A stretch of 64,000 bases of DNA. Source: Clostridium sp. BJN0001 (GTDB taxonomy: Bacteria > Bacillota > Clostridia > Clostridiales > Clostridiaceae). Of the stretch, positions 55,319 to 64,000 are shown in pieces. The notes below the pieces were generated by a model. The model worked only from the letters and a program-made list of their open reading frames with translations. It made no database searches and was not told where the DNA came from. How positions within the stretch are numbered: the first letter of the stretch is position 1; every line of letters starts with the position of its first letter. The position numbers and the translations under genes are program-made. The DNA lies in NCBI RefSeq assembly GCF_022869825.1, contig NZ_CP094971.1, positions 1,613,501 through 1,677,500 of the forward strand, read 5' to 3'.

Positions 55319-56689
55319 CTAAATAAGAATAACAAGTTTAACAATGAATATTATTCCTAAGAAAATCATAACAGGAGATAATTTCTTCTTTTCTCCTTTT
55401 GCAAAAAATATGTTGTAAATTAGATTAATGAATACATATGCTAAAACACCAAATGTAAGTCCATCACCTATACTTGCTGTTAAAGGCATTAAAGCTATTG
55501 TTATAAATGCTGGAACACCTTCTGTAATTTCATCAAAATCAATATTCTTAACAGCTCCAAGCATTAAATATCCTACATAAATTAGTGCTGGTGCTGTTGC
55601 ACATGCTGGAATTGAAATAAATATAGGTGAGAAGAACATTGCAACTAAGAATAATACTCCTGTTGTAACTGATGTCCATCCAGTTCTTCCTCCTGCTGCA
55701 ACACCTGTAGAACTCTCAACATAAGTTGTTACTGTTGAAACTCCAAGACATGCACCTGCAGTAGTTCCTACAGCATCTACTAAAAGAGCTTTTCCAACGT
55801 TTGGAACTTTTCCTTCTTCATCAAGCATTCCTGCTCTTGAAGTAACACCTACTAATGTTCCAACTGTATCAAAGAAATCAACAAATAAAAATGTAAATAC
55901 TACAGTAATAAAGTTAAGTATATTACTTGGATGGAATGCATATCCTAAATCAATTTTTCCTGCAATTGGTGCTAAGCTTTCAAACTTTATAACACCTGTT
56001 GGAAGATAAATTCCAAGGCTTGCAGCATAATCAGTATACTTTAATGCAAATCCCCATGCTAAAAGAGTACTTACCACGATACCAATAAGTATAGAACCTC
56101 TTATTCCTTTTTTATCTAAAACTGCAATAATTACAATTCCAATACAAGCAATAATAACTGTAGGTAGTGTAAACTTTCCTAAAGCTAAAAGATTACTCTT
56201 ATTTCCTACTACAAGATTACAACCTTTAAATCCTATAAATGCAATAAAAAGTCCTATTCCTGCTGTTACTGCATATTTCATATTCATAGGTATAGCATTT
56301 ACTACAGCTTCTCTTACTTTACAAAGTGATAAAACAATAAAAATAATTCCTTCAATAAATACCGCTGTTAAAGCGACATTCCATGAAACATTTTTTCCGA
56401 GTACTACAGAATAAGCAAAATATGCATTAAGTCCCATTCCTGAAGCTAACGCAAATGGTAAATTTGCATAAAATCCCATAAGTATTGTAGCAAGTCCTGC
56501 TGATAAACAAGTTGCTGTAACAAGAGCACCCTTATCCATTCCTGTTTCCCCTAAAATATTAGGATTTACTGCAAGAATATAAGCCATTGTTAAAAATGTT
56601 GTAATACCTGCAATAATTTCTTTTTTAAAATCTACTTTTTCATTGTTGAAGATTTCAAAAAAACTACTTTTCTTTTTTGTCTGCTGCAT
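55319..56689 (-). CDS. NCS2 family purine permease, guanine/hypoxanthine type
   Basis: This is a proton-coupled purine importer of the AzgA/PbuG branch. The 456-residue protein has 12 to 14 membrane segments with EIIAGITTFLTMAYILAVNPNIL, ATCLSAGLATILMGFYANLPFALASGMGLNAYFAY, FVDFFDTVGTLVGVTSRAGM and YVESSTGVAAGGRTG. The ATG at 56687-56689 has AGGAGG upstream. A longer reading to 56749 would run through the riboswitch terminator. Control by a guanine riboswitch directly ahead supports guanine or hypoxanthine as substrate. Confidence 0.95.
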   Translation of the reverse strand: MQQTKKKSSFFEIFNNEKVDFKKEIIAGITTFLTMAYILAVNPNILGETGMDKGALVTATCLSAGLATILMGFYANLPFALASGMGLNAYFAYSVVLGKNVSWNVALTAVFIEGIIFIVLSLCKVREAVVNAIPMNMKYAVTAGIGLFIAFIGFKGCNLVVGNKSNLLALGKFTLPTVIIACIGIVIIAVLDKKGIRGSILIGIVVSTLLAWGFALKYTDYAASLGIYLPTGVIKFESLAPIAGKIDLGYAFHPSNILNFITVVFTFLFVDFFDTVGTLVGVTSRAGMLDEEGKVPNVGKALLVDAVGTTAGACLGVSTVTTYVESSTGVAAGGRTGWTSVTTGVLFLVAMFFSPIFISIPACATAPALIYVGYLMLGAVKNIDFDEITEGVPAFITIALMPLTASIGDGLTFGVLAYVFINLIYNIFFAKGEKKKLSPVMIFLGIIFIVKLVILI

Positions 56690-56702
56690 TTTATTTCCTC
56701 CT

Positions 56703-56745
56703 AAAAAAAATAAAAAGCCAATTCGAATTTTAAATTCAAACTGAC
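56703..56745 (-). terminator. riboswitch-controlled terminator ahead of the purine permease
   Basis: A 12-base-pair stem with G-U pairs (GTCAGTTTGAAT with ATTCGAATTGGC, five-base loop, 56717-56745) is followed on the minus strand by TTTTTATTTTTTTT. It is the expression platform of the guanine aptamer just upstream. Confidence 0.9.
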
Positions 56746-56763
56746 TCACGTAAAATAAAGCTT

Positions 56764-56829
56764 ACCCATAGTCAGGAATTTACGGTACCTGGTAGAAACT
56801 TGTGAACCAATTATCACGATTATATGAGT
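56764..56829 (-). promoter_or_regulatory. guanine-type purine riboswitch aptamer
   Basis: On the minus strand the aptamer shows P1 (ACTCATA with TATGGGT), the TATAATCG junction, AAGTTTCTACC and ACCGTAAAT, closely following the xpt aptamer of Bacillus. The ligand-selecting base in TGACTATGG is C, indicating guanine or hypoxanthine rather than adenine. Ligand binding should favour the terminator and switch the permease off. Confidence 0.95.
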
Positions 56830-56843
56830 ATAATAACATATTT

Positions 56844-56872
56844 AGTATATATGTAATTTAAAAAAATGTCAA
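56844..56872 (-). promoter_or_regulatory. sigma-A promoter of the purine permease
   Basis: TTGACA (56867-56872), a 17-base spacer and TATACT (56844-56849) on the minus strand lie right before the aptamer. Confidence 0.9.
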
Positions 56873-56880
56873 TTTTTTAT

Positions 56881-56935
56881 TTGGCAGGTCGGCGTATCCT
56901 GCATCCCTGTTTACTAAAAATAGCGTATGAGGAGC
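56881..56935. other. GC-rich foldable element after the PBECR gene, unassigned
   Basis: About 55 bases are clearly richer in G and C than their surroundings. On the minus strand they hold one hairpin, GCAGG with CCTGC around ATACGCCGA. A second possible stem, TGAG with CTCA, lies next to the gene stop at about 56928-56943. ATACGC occurs twice. It is not a terminator (no T run) and I recognise no riboswitch family. It might be a small RNA, a 3' UTR structure or a remnant of something else. Confidence 0.4.
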
Positions 56936-56945
56936 CTTTCTCACC

Positions 56946-57377
56946 TCAAATAAAATCCAAATATTTTTCTCTATCTGTATGACGGCTTATAAGATCGAGT
57001 CTATCACTATTTATTCTTCCAATCATTTTAGACTCTGTCATAGGATATAAAGTTGCAACAAAAATATATTTATCTTCAGTATCAATTTCAAGTCCTAAAA
57101 ATAATATAATATCCATTTTTTTTACTAGCTCTATAGAACCATTTCTTCTATATTTTTTTGACATACCAACATAATCAGGCGACTCAATTATCTTTGTTAT
57201 AGTTCCTAATATATCTTCGCGTATCTTTTTAGGAAATTGTCTTCCGTGCTTTTTTCTTATATGATTTATAGCACCAGGAGAAGTAAAGACATCGCCACAA
57301 AAATCAATATCTAATAAATGTAATATATATTCCTGGATTTTTCCAACTTTTTTATATGCCTTATATTCTCTTCTCAT
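56946..57377 (-). CDS. PBECR-like putative nuclease-fold protein
   Basis: The 143-residue protein begins with a basic helix (MRREYKAYKKVGKIQEYILH). It then has a compact domain: DVFTSPGAINHIRKKHGRQFPKKIREDILGTITKII (residues 29-64), SPDYVG, an Arg- and Lys-rich strand (KKYRRNGSIELVKKM) and KYIFVATLYPM. This resembles the Barnase-EndoU-colicin-RelE-like (PBECR) nuclease group seen in phage and toxin proteins; the match is by eye. GAGGG precedes the start. No phage genes or antitoxin are adjacent; neighbours are spoIVA upstream and a purine permease downstream. Confidence 0.6.
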   Translation of the reverse strand: MRREYKAYKKVGKIQEYILHLLDIDFCGDVFTSPGAINHIRKKHGRQFPKKIREDILGTITKIIESPDYVGMSKKYRRNGSIELVKKMDIILFLGLEIDTEDKYIFVATLYPMTESKMIGRINSDRLDLISRHTDREKYLDFI

Positions 57378-57441
57378 ACATATCCCTCATTTACATCCTT
57401 TTTTCTATTATAATCCATCTATTATATTTTGAAAATAGTAC

Positions 57442-57480
57442 ATAGCGGATATTATCTCCTAATATTATAATATTCGCTAT
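57442..57480 (-). terminator. weak hairpin after spoIVA
   Basis: ATAGCGGATATTAT pairs with ATAATATTCGCTAT with one mismatch on the minus strand. No T run follows, so it may be a 3' end stabiliser rather than a terminator. Confidence 0.35.
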
Positions 57481-57502
57481 ATACACATTTGTTCTTATTT
57501 TA

Positions 57503-58981
57503 TTAAAGGATTATACAAATAAGGCCTCCATTGCCTTCATTTATTATTTTTTGAAGAGTCTTTTGTATCTTAATTTGAACATCTTCAGGCATTTTATACA
57601 ATTTATTTTGTAGTCCTTCTTTTACAAGAACTTCTAGTGATTTTCCAAACATATTACTCTGCCACAATTTCTGAGGGTCATTTTCAAACTGGTCTAAAAG
57701 TCCTTTTATAAGCTCCTCTGATTCTTTTTCGGAACCCATTATAGGACTTATCTCTGTTTTTACATCACATTTTATAAAATGAAGACTTGGTGCACTTGCT
57801 TTAAGTTTTACCCCAAATTTATCTCCCTGTTTTACAAGTTCAGGTTCTTCAAATTTCATCTCTGAAAGCTGAGGTGCAACAAGACCATATCCTGTTTCTT
57901 TTACATCATTTAATGCATCTTTTACCTTATCATACTCACATTTTGCAAATGTTAAATCTTTTATAATACCTAAAAGATCACCTTCTGATGAAATCTCAAG
58001 ATCACAGATTTCACTTAAGACTTTATAAAACACACCCTCTTTAGGCTTAAGAATAATATTAGACCTTCCAGAACCAAGATCTACTTCATTTATATTCGCA
58101 TAGCCTAAATATTCTTCATCCGGAGAAAGATTTAATGAGAATTTTATATCCCTTATTTTAGATATACTATCTGCCATATTTCTTACAAATTCAATAAAAG
58201 CTTTTTTAAGCCAATGCTCTCCATCAAGTTTCTCTACCCATTCAGGAAAATCAATATTTATCTCTTTAACAGGAAATTCCATTAAAATTTGTTTAAATAT
58301 ATTGTCAATATCTTCAATTGTCATATTTGAGACATCCGCTACCTGAACTGTCACATTATATTTTGTTTCTAATTCTTTTTTTAAAGTCTCAGATTCTTTT
58401 GAATTTGGTTTTACAGTATTAAGTATTATAATAAATGGCTTCTTAAGTGATTTAAGTTCCTCAATTACTCTTTCTTCAGCTTCTACATAATCTTCTCTAT
58501 TGATTCCTGTTATGCTCCCATCAGTTGTAACTACAATTCCTATAGTTGAGTGATCTTTTATTACTTTTCTAGTTCCAATTTCTGCTGCATCTTCAAATGG
58601 TATTTCATAATCATACCATGGTGTATTAACCATTCTAGTTTCTTCACCATCTAAATATCCTGTTGCTGCTTTTACAATATATCCAACACAATCTACCATT
58701 CTTACATTAAATTTAACTTCATCATCAATTTCAATTGTAACTGCTTCATTTGGAACAAATTTAGGCTCTGTTGTATAAATACTTTTTCCAGAACCACTTT
58801 GAGGAAGTTCATCCTGTGCTCTTTCCTTTTTGTAAGTATTGTCTATCTTTGGTATTACCATTAAATCCATGAACCTTTTAATAAAAGTTGATTTTCCTGT
58901 TCTTACAGGTCCAACAACCCCTACATATATGTCTCCATCAGTCCTTTCCGCAATATCTTTATATATGTTAAAATCATCCAT
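57503..58981 (-). CDS. spoIVA: stage IV sporulation protein A (coat morphogenetic ATPase)
   Basis: SpoIVA polymerises on the forespore surface using ATP and forms the basement layer of the coat, anchored by SpoVM. The 492-residue protein has the length of the family. Motifs are the Walker A GPVRTGKSTF near residue 24, QDELPQSGSGKSIYTTEPKFVPNEAV and GTRKVIKDHSTIGIVVTTDGS. ILNTVKPNS and a C-terminal GNGGLICIIL end follow. The ATG at 58979-58981 has AGGAGGG six bases upstream. A sigma-E-like promoter with a perfect -35 lies in the 121-base gap to gpsA. Confidence 0.98.
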   Translation of the reverse strand: MDDFNIYKDIAERTDGDIYVGVVGPVRTGKSTFIKRFMDLMVIPKIDNTYKKERAQDELPQSGSGKSIYTTEPKFVPNEAVTIEIDDEVKFNVRMVDCVGYIVKAATGYLDGEETRMVNTPWYDYEIPFEDAAEIGTRKVIKDHSTIGIVVTTDGSITGINREDYVEAEERVIEELKSLKKPFIIILNTVKPNSKESETLKKELETKYNVTVQVADVSNMTIEDIDNIFKQILMEFPVKEINIDFPEWVEKLDGEHWLKKAFIEFVRNMADSISKIRDIKFSLNLSPDEEYLGYANINEVDLGSGRSNIILKPKEGVFYKVLSEICDLEISSEGDLLGIIKDLTFAKCEYDKVKDALNDVKETGYGLVAPQLSEMKFEEPELVKQGDKFGVKLKASAPSLHFIKCDVKTEISPIMGSEKESEELIKGLLDQFENDPQKLWQSNMFGKSLEVLVKEGLQNKLYKMPEDVQIKIQKTLQKIINEGNGGLICIIL

Positions 58982-59014
58982 GTAGTTCCCTCCTATATCT
59001 TTTTGCCAGTAATA

Positions 59015-59043
59015 TATATATTCGGTCATGGAAAATAATATAC
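59015..59043 (-). promoter_or_regulatory. sigma-E-like promoter candidate of spoIVA
   Basis: GTATATT (59037-59043) matches the sigma-E -35 at all seven positions. After 14 bases, AATATATA (59015-59022) matches five of eight at the -10. spoIVA is sigma-E dependent in Bacillus. Confidence 0.45.
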
Positions 59044-59047
59044 TATT

Positions 59048-59086
59048 AAAAAAGATTATTTAAAAATATTCTTTTAAATAATCTTT
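59048..59086 (-). terminator. intrinsic terminator after gpsA
   Basis: AAAGATTATTTAAAA and its complement form a 15-base-pair AT-rich stem with a six-base loop; on the minus strand TTTTTT overlaps the end of the stem. It ends the DUF512-der-gpsA message before spoIVA. Confidence 0.8.
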
Positions 59087-59102
59087 CTTTAAAGTAAATT
59101 AA

Positions 59103-60095
59103 TTAGTAAAATTCGTTTTTCTTGTCTCTGTTCATCAGTTCGTTTATTATTTCGCTACTTTTTTTGCCATTAAAAATTCCTCTATACAATCCATCGGTTA
59201 TTGGCATTGATATTTTAAGTTTTTCTTTCAGATTATAAAAAGCCTTACACGCATCTATTCCTTCAACAACCATCTTAACTTCTGAAACAGCTTCATCAAC
59301 AGTTTTACCTTTTCCTATAAGATAACCTGCCATCCTATTTCGTGAATGCTTTGATGTGCATGTTACTATAAGATCACCCATACCGGTAAGACCATAAAAT
59401 GTTTTCGCTTTTCCTCCAAGAGCAATTCCTATTCTTGCAATTTCACTCATTCCTCTTGTTATAAGCGCAGCTTTTGTATTGTCTCCAAATCCAAGTCCAT
59501 CAATTATTCCAGCCGCAAGAGCGATAATATTTTTAACCGCTCCACCTATTTCTACACCTATTATATCATCGTTTGTATATACCCTGAAATATGAATTCAT
59601 AAATAAATCTTGAACATCTTTTGCATATTTTATATCAGTTGAAGTCGTAACTACTGTTGTTGGAAGTTTAAGTGCCACTTCCTCTGCATGACTTGGTCCT
59701 GAAAGAATTACTACAGGATTTTCAAGTTCCTCGCCTATTACAACTGACATTCTCTTGTTTGTTCCTTTTTCAATTCCTTTTGCAATAGAGATAATAACTG
59801 CATCTTCTCTTATATACTTTTTCACCTGTTTTGAAACAGATCTTATAACCTGAGACGGTACAGCAAGAATAACATAATCAGCTTCTTTCACTGCTTCATC
59901 CATAGTATTTACTGCTGTAACATTTTCTGGAATGCATAGCTTTTTCATATATCTTATGTTTCTCTTCTCATTATTTATATCATCTACTATTTCTTTATTT
60001 CTATCATAGATATAAACCTGATTTCCCTTTTCAGCAAGAAGAACAGCTAATGCAGTTCCAAAACTTCCAGCACCGATAAATGTAACCTTTCTCAA
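59103..60095 (-). CDS. gpsA: glycerol-3-phosphate dehydrogenase [NAD(P)+]
   Basis: GpsA reduces dihydroxyacetone phosphate to glycerol 3-phosphate, the backbone of phospholipids. The 330-residue protein has the Rossmann loop [32 protein letters not shown] and [20 protein letters not shown], and [28 protein letters not shown] with the catalytic Lys. [18 protein letters not shown] follows. It starts two bases after der. der-gpsA-spoIVA is a familiar Firmicute order. Confidence 0.98.
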   Translation of the reverse strand: MRKVTFIGAGSFGTALAVLLAEKGNQVYIYDRNKEIVDDINNEKRNIRYMKKLCIPENVTAVNTMDEAVKEADYVILAVPSQVIRSVSKQVKKYIREDAVIISIAKGIEKGTNKRMSVVIGEELENPVVILSGPSHAEEVALKLPTTVVTTSTDIKYAKDVQDLFMNSYFRVYTNDDIIGVEIGGAVKNIIALAAGIIDGLGFGDNTKAALITRGMSEIARIGIALGGKAKTFYGLTGMGDLIVTCTSKHSRNRMAGYLIGKGKTVDEAVSEVKMVVEGIDACKAFYNLKEKLKISMPITDGLYRGIFNGKKSSEIINELMNRDKKNEFY

Positions 60096-60097
60096 TA

Positions 60098-61414
60098 TTA
60101 TTCCTTCCTTTGCCTATATTCTATCTGAATTCCTGTACCTTTAAAGTCAAAACTTTCTCTTAACTGATTTTCTATATATCTTTCATATGAAAAATGTTTA
60201 GCTCCTATATCATTTACAAAGAATACAAATTTAGGAGGTCTTGTTGCAGCCTGAACAGCATAATATATCTTCATTCTCTTAAGTCCTACTATTGGAGGCT
60301 CTTTCATTAATACTGCTCTATTTATAACATCATTCAAGACACCTGTAGGTACTCTTTTAGTATAATTGTCATAGCATTTTTTGGCAAGTTTTAAAACTCT
60401 TGGAACTCTCTGTCCTGTTAATGCAGATATAAATAAATATTCAGCATAACCCATGAACTTAAGTTTACTTTGAAGATCTCTTTTAAAATTATCTAAAGTC
60501 TTATTATCTTTTTCTATAAGATCCCATTTATTTACTATAACAATAATAGCCTTTCTCATATCATGTGCATATCCTATAATCTTTTCATCCTGCTCTGAAA
60601 TTCCTTCACCTGCATCGATCATAAGTATACATACATCAGCTCTCTCTATTGCCGCATAAGTTCTTACAACACTATATCTTTCAATTTCTTCTTTAACTTT
60701 ACTCTTTCTTCTAAGTCCTGCTGTATCAATTAATATAAATTTTCCTTCTTCAGTTTCAAGATAGCTATCTATTGCATCTCTTGTAGTACCTGGTTTATCT
60801 GATACTATAACTCTTTCTTCGCCTAAAAGCTTATTTATAAGAGACGATTTTCCAACATTAGGCTTTCCTATCATTGCTATTCTTATATACTCGTCTTCTT
60901 CATCAATAAGTGCTTCAGGATCAAAGTTTTCTACTACTTTATCAAGCATATCTCCAAGTCCAAGTCCCTGAGAAGCTGAAATTGTTATAGGATCTCCAAT
61001 ACCTAAATTATAAAATTCATATGCATTATCTTCTTCTTTTAAAGAATCAATCTTATTTACAACTAATACAACTGGTTTTTTGCTCTTTCTAAGCATTGAT
61101 GCAACTTCTTCGTCTGAAGAAGTAAGACCTTCTTTACCATCAACTATAAATACAATTACATCTGCTGTTTCAATTGCAATATTTGCCTGTCTTCTCATCT
61201 GCTTTACTATTATGTCATCTCTATAAGGTTCTATACCACCTGTATCTATAATTGTAAAATTGTAATTAAGCCACTCTGCATCAGCGTATACTCTATCTCT
61301 TGTAACTCCAGGAGTATCCTCAACTATAGATATTCTCCTTCCTGCAAGTTTATTAAATAATGTTGATTTTCCTACGTTAGGTCTTCCAACCATCGCAACT
61401 ATTGGTTTTGCCAT
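60098..61414 (-). CDS. der: ribosome biogenesis GTPase Der (EngA)
   Basis: Der helps assemble the 50S subunit. The 438-residue protein has two consecutive GTPase domains: [17 protein letters not shown] (about 9) with DTGGIEP and NKID, and [17 protein letters not shown] (about 183) with [11 protein letters not shown] and NKWDL. A KH-like C-terminal domain with [12 protein letters not shown] follows. The ATG at 61412-61414 has AGGAGG nine bases upstream. It lies one base after the DUF512 gene and two before gpsA. Confidence 0.98.
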   Translation of the reverse strand: MAKPIVAMVGRPNVGKSTLFNKLAGRRISIVEDTPGVTRDRVYADAEWLNYNFTIIDTGGIEPYRDDIIVKQMRRQANIAIETADVIVFIVDGKEGLTSSDEEVASMLRKSKKPVVLVVNKIDSLKEEDNAYEFYNLGIGDPITISASQGLGLGDMLDKVVENFDPEALIDEEDEYIRIAMIGKPNVGKSSLINKLLGEERVIVSDKPGTTRDAIDSYLETEEGKFILIDTAGLRRKSKVKEEIERYSVVRTYAAIERADVCILMIDAGEGISEQDEKIIGYAHDMRKAIIVIVNKWDLIEKDNKTLDNFKRDLQSKLKFMGYAEYLFISALTGQRVPRVLKLAKKCYDNYTKRVPTGVLNDVINRAVLMKEPPIVGLKRMKIYYAVQAATRPPKFVFFVNDIGAKHFSYERYIENQLRESFDFKGTGIQIEYRQRKE

Positions 61415-61415
61415 T

Positions 61416-62753
61416 TTAATTGTCCTCCTTAATACGTTCATTTATTTTTTTTACTAAGTCTTCACCCGTAAAGTTTACAACTATCACTTGTACATCTAAA
61501 GCTTCTTCTATGTCTTTTATTCTTGTATCATCGAGCATTATAAGTTCATCACTATCTGAAAATTCATATCCTCGTCTGAACATATTTTCAGGCATAATAA
61601 GATATTTTGATTTTATTTTTCCTTTTAATTGTTCTATTATATCTTTTCCAGTAAGAAGACCTGCTACTGTTATTGTCTCTCCAAAAAAATAATTAATTAT
61701 TTTATAAACATCTATTTTTATATTTTCATTATAAGACATTATCTTACTTGCAGCTTCTTTTATACTATCATAAGCAAGTACTCCAGTCGCAATTGAAAAA
61801 CTTCCTTTTAAATTCTTTTCTACAGAAGATGCTGATGAATCTATTTCACTTTTAAAGCATCTAACCATTCCTATTCCATCTTCAATCTGATTATACCCAT
61901 CATAGAATTCTTCATCTGGAATATTATGACCTGCAACAATATAAAACTCATCAGAAAGCCTAACAAATGGTCCATTTCCATCACTTATAAATTTGTTTTG
62001 AAGTCTTTTTATACTATTTATTTCTTTTTCTGCAAGTTCCTTAGTATATGTATCGACTTTTGCAAGTCCTTCTCTGAATTTAGTAACTCCTATTGGAACA
62101 ACAGCAACTTCTGAAACATATGGGTATAAAGAATATAAATCATTTATAGTCTTTAAAAGTTCCTCTCCATTATTTATATTCGGAATCGAAACAATTTGAG
62201 CATTCATTACTATCCCTGCATCAGCAAGTTTTTTCATTCTCTCCATTATGTTTCCTGCGAACCTATTACTTAGCATTTTTTTTCTAAGTTCTTTATTAGT
62301 TGTATGGACAGAAACATTTATAGGACTTATATGATACCTTATAATTCTATCTATATCTTCATCTTTCATATTTGTAAGTGTTACAAAGTTTCCTTGAAGG
62401 AATGAAAGTCTTGAATCATCATCTTTAAAATAAAGAGTTTGCCTTAATCCTTTTGGAAGCTGATCTATAAAACAAAACATACATTTATTACTACAGCTTT
62501 TTGCTTTATCCATTATTCCGCCGCCAAATTCTAATCCTAAATCTTCTCCATATTCTTTTTCAATATCAATATCCCAAACTTCGCCATTGCATTTTTCAAT
62601 TTCTATTGTAATTTCTTCATCTGCAGATAAAAATTTATAATCAATAATATCATCTATATTATTACCATCTATCGATAAAAGTATATCATTAACTTCTATC
62701 CCTACTTCTTCTCCTATACTGCCTTTATCTACTTTTGTTATAATATTTTTCAT
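61416..62753 (-). CDS. DUF512 family radical SAM protein with PDZ-like domain
   Basis: This widespread clostridial family has an N-terminal PDZ-like part ([21 protein letters not shown]). A radical-SAM-type segment follows with [18 protein letters not shown] near residue 92 and [18 protein letters not shown]. The DUF512 C-terminal domain holds ATGVLAYDS and [18 protein letters not shown]. The biochemical role is not known; family members almost always precede der. The ATG at 62751-62753 has AGGAGTG upstream and begins the protein at MKNIITKV. Confidence 0.92.
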   Translation of the reverse strand: MKNIITKVDKGSIGEEVGIEVNDILLSIDGNNIDDIIDYKFLSADEEITIEIEKCNGEVWDIDIEKEYGEDLGLEFGGGIMDKAKSCSNKCMFCFIDQLPKGLRQTLYFKDDDSRLSFLQGNFVTLTNMKDEDIDRIIRYHISPINVSVHTTNKELRKKMLSNRFAGNIMERMKKLADAGIVMNAQIVSIPNINNGEELLKTINDLYSLYPYVSEVAVVPIGVTKFREGLAKVDTYTKELAEKEINSIKRLQNKFISDGNGPFVRLSDEFYIVAGHNIPDEEFYDGYNQIEDGIGMVRCFKSEIDSSASSVEKNLKGSFSIATGVLAYDSIKEAASKIMSYNENIKIDVYKIINYFFGETITVAGLLTGKDIIEQLKGKIKSKYLIMPENMFRRGYEFSDSDELIMLDDTRIKDIEEALDVQVIVVNFTGEDLVKKINERIKEDN

Positions 62754-62830
62754 ATATATCACTCCTATTATAACATACCTTATTTTATTCAAGCATTTCT
62801 AATTATATATTAACTATTATTCTATTGCAA

Positions 62831-62885
62831 ATAAAAAAAATTTAATAGATAATATAGCTTTATGCTTTATATCCATTAAATTTTT
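62831..62885 (-). terminator. terminator after phoU
   Basis: AAATTTAATGGATA and TATCTATTAAATTT pair with one G-U around an inner GC pair, followed on the minus strand by TTTTTATTT. It lies 32 bases past the phoU stop. Confidence 0.82.
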
Positions 62886-62916
62886 AAAAAACAGATATTA
62901 AATTTTAAAAATAATT

Positions 62917-63582
62917 TTATTCATTTAAATCGACGTAATTTCCACTATTTAAGAATATAGTCCATTCACATATATTTGTTACATGGTCAGCTATTCTCTC
63001 TAAATATTTAATTACAAATAGAAGCTGAGTTCCATTATCAGAAAATGATACATTATTATCTTTTATTTTTTGAACAAGTGCAGAAAATAACTCCTTATAA
63101 TCTTTATCTACAGAATCATCTAATGAACATATTCTATATGCCTCATCTTTATTTTCATCAAGATAGGCGTCTACAGACATTTTTACCATATCTCTTACTT
63201 TTTCTGCCATATCCCATAGTAAGGTAAATGTCTGATCTTTTTCATTTATTTTGCAGTTTATTCTTTTTACGACCTTACATATATCAACTGCATGATCTGC
63301 CATTCTTTCAAGATCAGTTACAATTTTAGATGCTGTAAAAACTCTTCTTAAATCTGTTGCAAGTGGCTGCTCTGCTGCAATATATTTAATACATGCATCT
63401 TCAAGTTCCTTTTGAAGATTATCTACCTTGTCATCATCTTTTATTATTTTATTAGCGATTTCAATATCGCATAATTTTAAAGATACAATACTCTTATATA
63501 TCTGTTTTTCTACAAGATTTGTCATAGTCATTAATTTATCATTAATAACTTTGACTCTTGCATCATTTGAACCTCTTGTCAT
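62917..63582 (-). CDS. phoU: phosphate transport regulator PhoU
   Basis: PhoU links the Pst phosphate transporter to the PhoR kinase and keeps the Pho regulon off when phosphate is plentiful. The 221-residue helical protein has two PhoU three-helix repeats with the motifs VDNLQKELEDACIKYIAAEQPLATDLRRVFTASKIVTDLERMADHAVD and VDKDYKELF. ERIADHVTNICEW ends the second repeat (ExxxD metal sites). The ATG at 63580-63582 has AAAGGAGTG before it. It follows pstB by 16 bases. Confidence 0.96.
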   Translation of the reverse strand: MTRGSNDARVKVINDKLMTMTNLVEKQIYKSIVSLKLCDIEIANKIIKDDDKVDNLQKELEDACIKYIAAEQPLATDLRRVFTASKIVTDLERMADHAVDICKVVKRINCKINEKDQTFTLLWDMAEKVRDMVKMSVDAYLDENKDEAYRICSLDDSVDKDYKELFSALVQKIKDNNVSFSDNGTQLLFVIKYLERIADHVTNICEWTIFLNSGNYVDLNE

Positions 63583-63598
63583 ATTATTAACACTCCTT

Positions 63599-64000
63599 TT
63601 AACCAAATCTTCCTGTTATATAATCCTCTGTCCTTTTATCTCTTGGTTTATAAAAAATATCTTCAGTTTTACCAAATTCAACTACTTCACCATTTAAGAA
63701 AAATGCTGTCTTGTCAGCAATTCTTCCAGCCTGCTGCATATTATGAGTTACTATTATTACAGTATATTCTTTCTTTAATTCATCCATAAGATTTTCAACT
63801 TTGCTTGTTGAAATAGGATCAAGGGCAGATGTAGGTTCATCCATTAATATAACCTCAGGTGATACTGCAAGTGTTCTCGCAATACAAAGTCTCTGTTGCT
63901 GTCCTCCTGAAAGTCTCATTGCACTATCTTTTAATCTGTCTTTTGTTTCATCAAAAAGAGCAGCCTTTCTTAAACTCTTCTCTACTATCTCGTCAAGAGA
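63599..64000 (-). CDS. pstB: phosphate ABC transporter ATP-binding protein PstB, C-terminal part
   Basis: PstB energises high-affinity phosphate uptake. About 133 C-terminal residues are in the window. They contain the ABC signature [21 protein letters not shown], Walker [31 protein letters not shown] (H-loop) and the family ending [28 protein letters not shown]. The frame stays open to the window edge, so its N-terminus and the rest of the pst genes lie beyond. It is followed by phoU, as usual. Confidence 0.97.
   Translation of the reverse strand, partial: SLDEIVEKSLRKAALFDETKDRLKDSAMRLSGGQQQRLCIARTLAVSPEVILMDEPTSALDPISTSKVENLMDELKKEYTVIIVTHNMQQAGRIADKTAFFLNGEVVEFGKTEDIFYKPRDKRTEDYITGRFG

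Noticed and set aside
62754..62800. Promoter of the DUF512 gene at TATAAT (62767-62772)
   Set aside because: The start point would fall inside the ribosome site, leaving almost no leader, and no -35 is spaced correctly.

Overview
The window looks like a chromosome segment of a low-G+C, endospore-forming Firmicute, most likely Clostridium sensu stricto or a close relative. The evidence is very AT-rich DNA, A/T-ending codons, strong AGGAGG ribosome sites, sporulation genes (spoIVA, spoVM, a ylbJ homologue) and gene orders familiar from Bacillus and Clostridium. Almost all genes are on the minus strand, so transcription mostly runs from high to low coordinates. No phage, CRISPR array, rRNA or tRNA was found. 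The one mobile element is a group IIC intron.

Layout from low to high coordinates. 1-7.1 kb: dxr (cut by the window edge), an AI-2E-family membrane protein, cdsA, uppS, frr, pyrH, tsf, rpsB and codY, covering isoprenoid and lipid precursors and translation. 7.2-14.1 kb: topA, dprA, a YifB-type ATPase, yraN (the only gene here on the plus strand), rnhB and rbgA. 14.13-16.05 kb: a complete-looking group IIC intron with its reverse transcriptase, placed just after the rplS terminator. 16.1-21 kb: rplS, trmD, rimM, khpA, rpsP, ffh, ylxM and ftsY, covering the ribosome and signal recognition particle. 21-31 kb: smc, a 31-residue membrane peptide gene, a radical SAM gene, rnc, acpP, plsX, rpmF, yceD, ackA and pta. 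31.4-33.8 kb: tmcAL and ylbJ on the plus strand. 33.8-39.6 kb: a coiled-coil protein, coaD, rsmD, recG, fakA and yloU. 39.7 kb: rpmB on the plus strand. 40.0-54.4 kb: spoVM, thiN, rpe, rsgA, prkC, stp, rlmN, rsmB, fmt, def, priA, coaBC, rpoZ, gmk, remA and yicC. 54.5-57.4 kb: an mgtC-like gene (plus strand), a guanine-riboswitch-controlled purine permease and a small PBECR-like putative nuclease. 57.5-64 kb: spoIVA, gpsA, der, a DUF512 radical SAM protein, phoU and pstB (cut by the edge).

Most genes are housekeeping: translation, ribosome assembly, protein targeting, chromosome maintenance, phospholipid synthesis and acetate production. Several regulatory links can be read directly. A CodY-like box lies upstream of pta-ackA, with codY in the same window. 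A guanine aptamer with a terminator precedes the purine permease. A long hairpin abuts the rnc ribosome site, suggesting RNase III self-control. SpoVM and SpoIVA, partners in spore-coat assembly, are both present with sigma-E-like promoter candidates.

Least explained features: the 31-residue membrane peptide with its own promoter directly upstream of smc; a ribosome site separated from the khpA start by a perfect hairpin; the PBECR-like protein with no visible immunity partner; and a relatively GC-rich, foldable element of about 55 nt after that gene.
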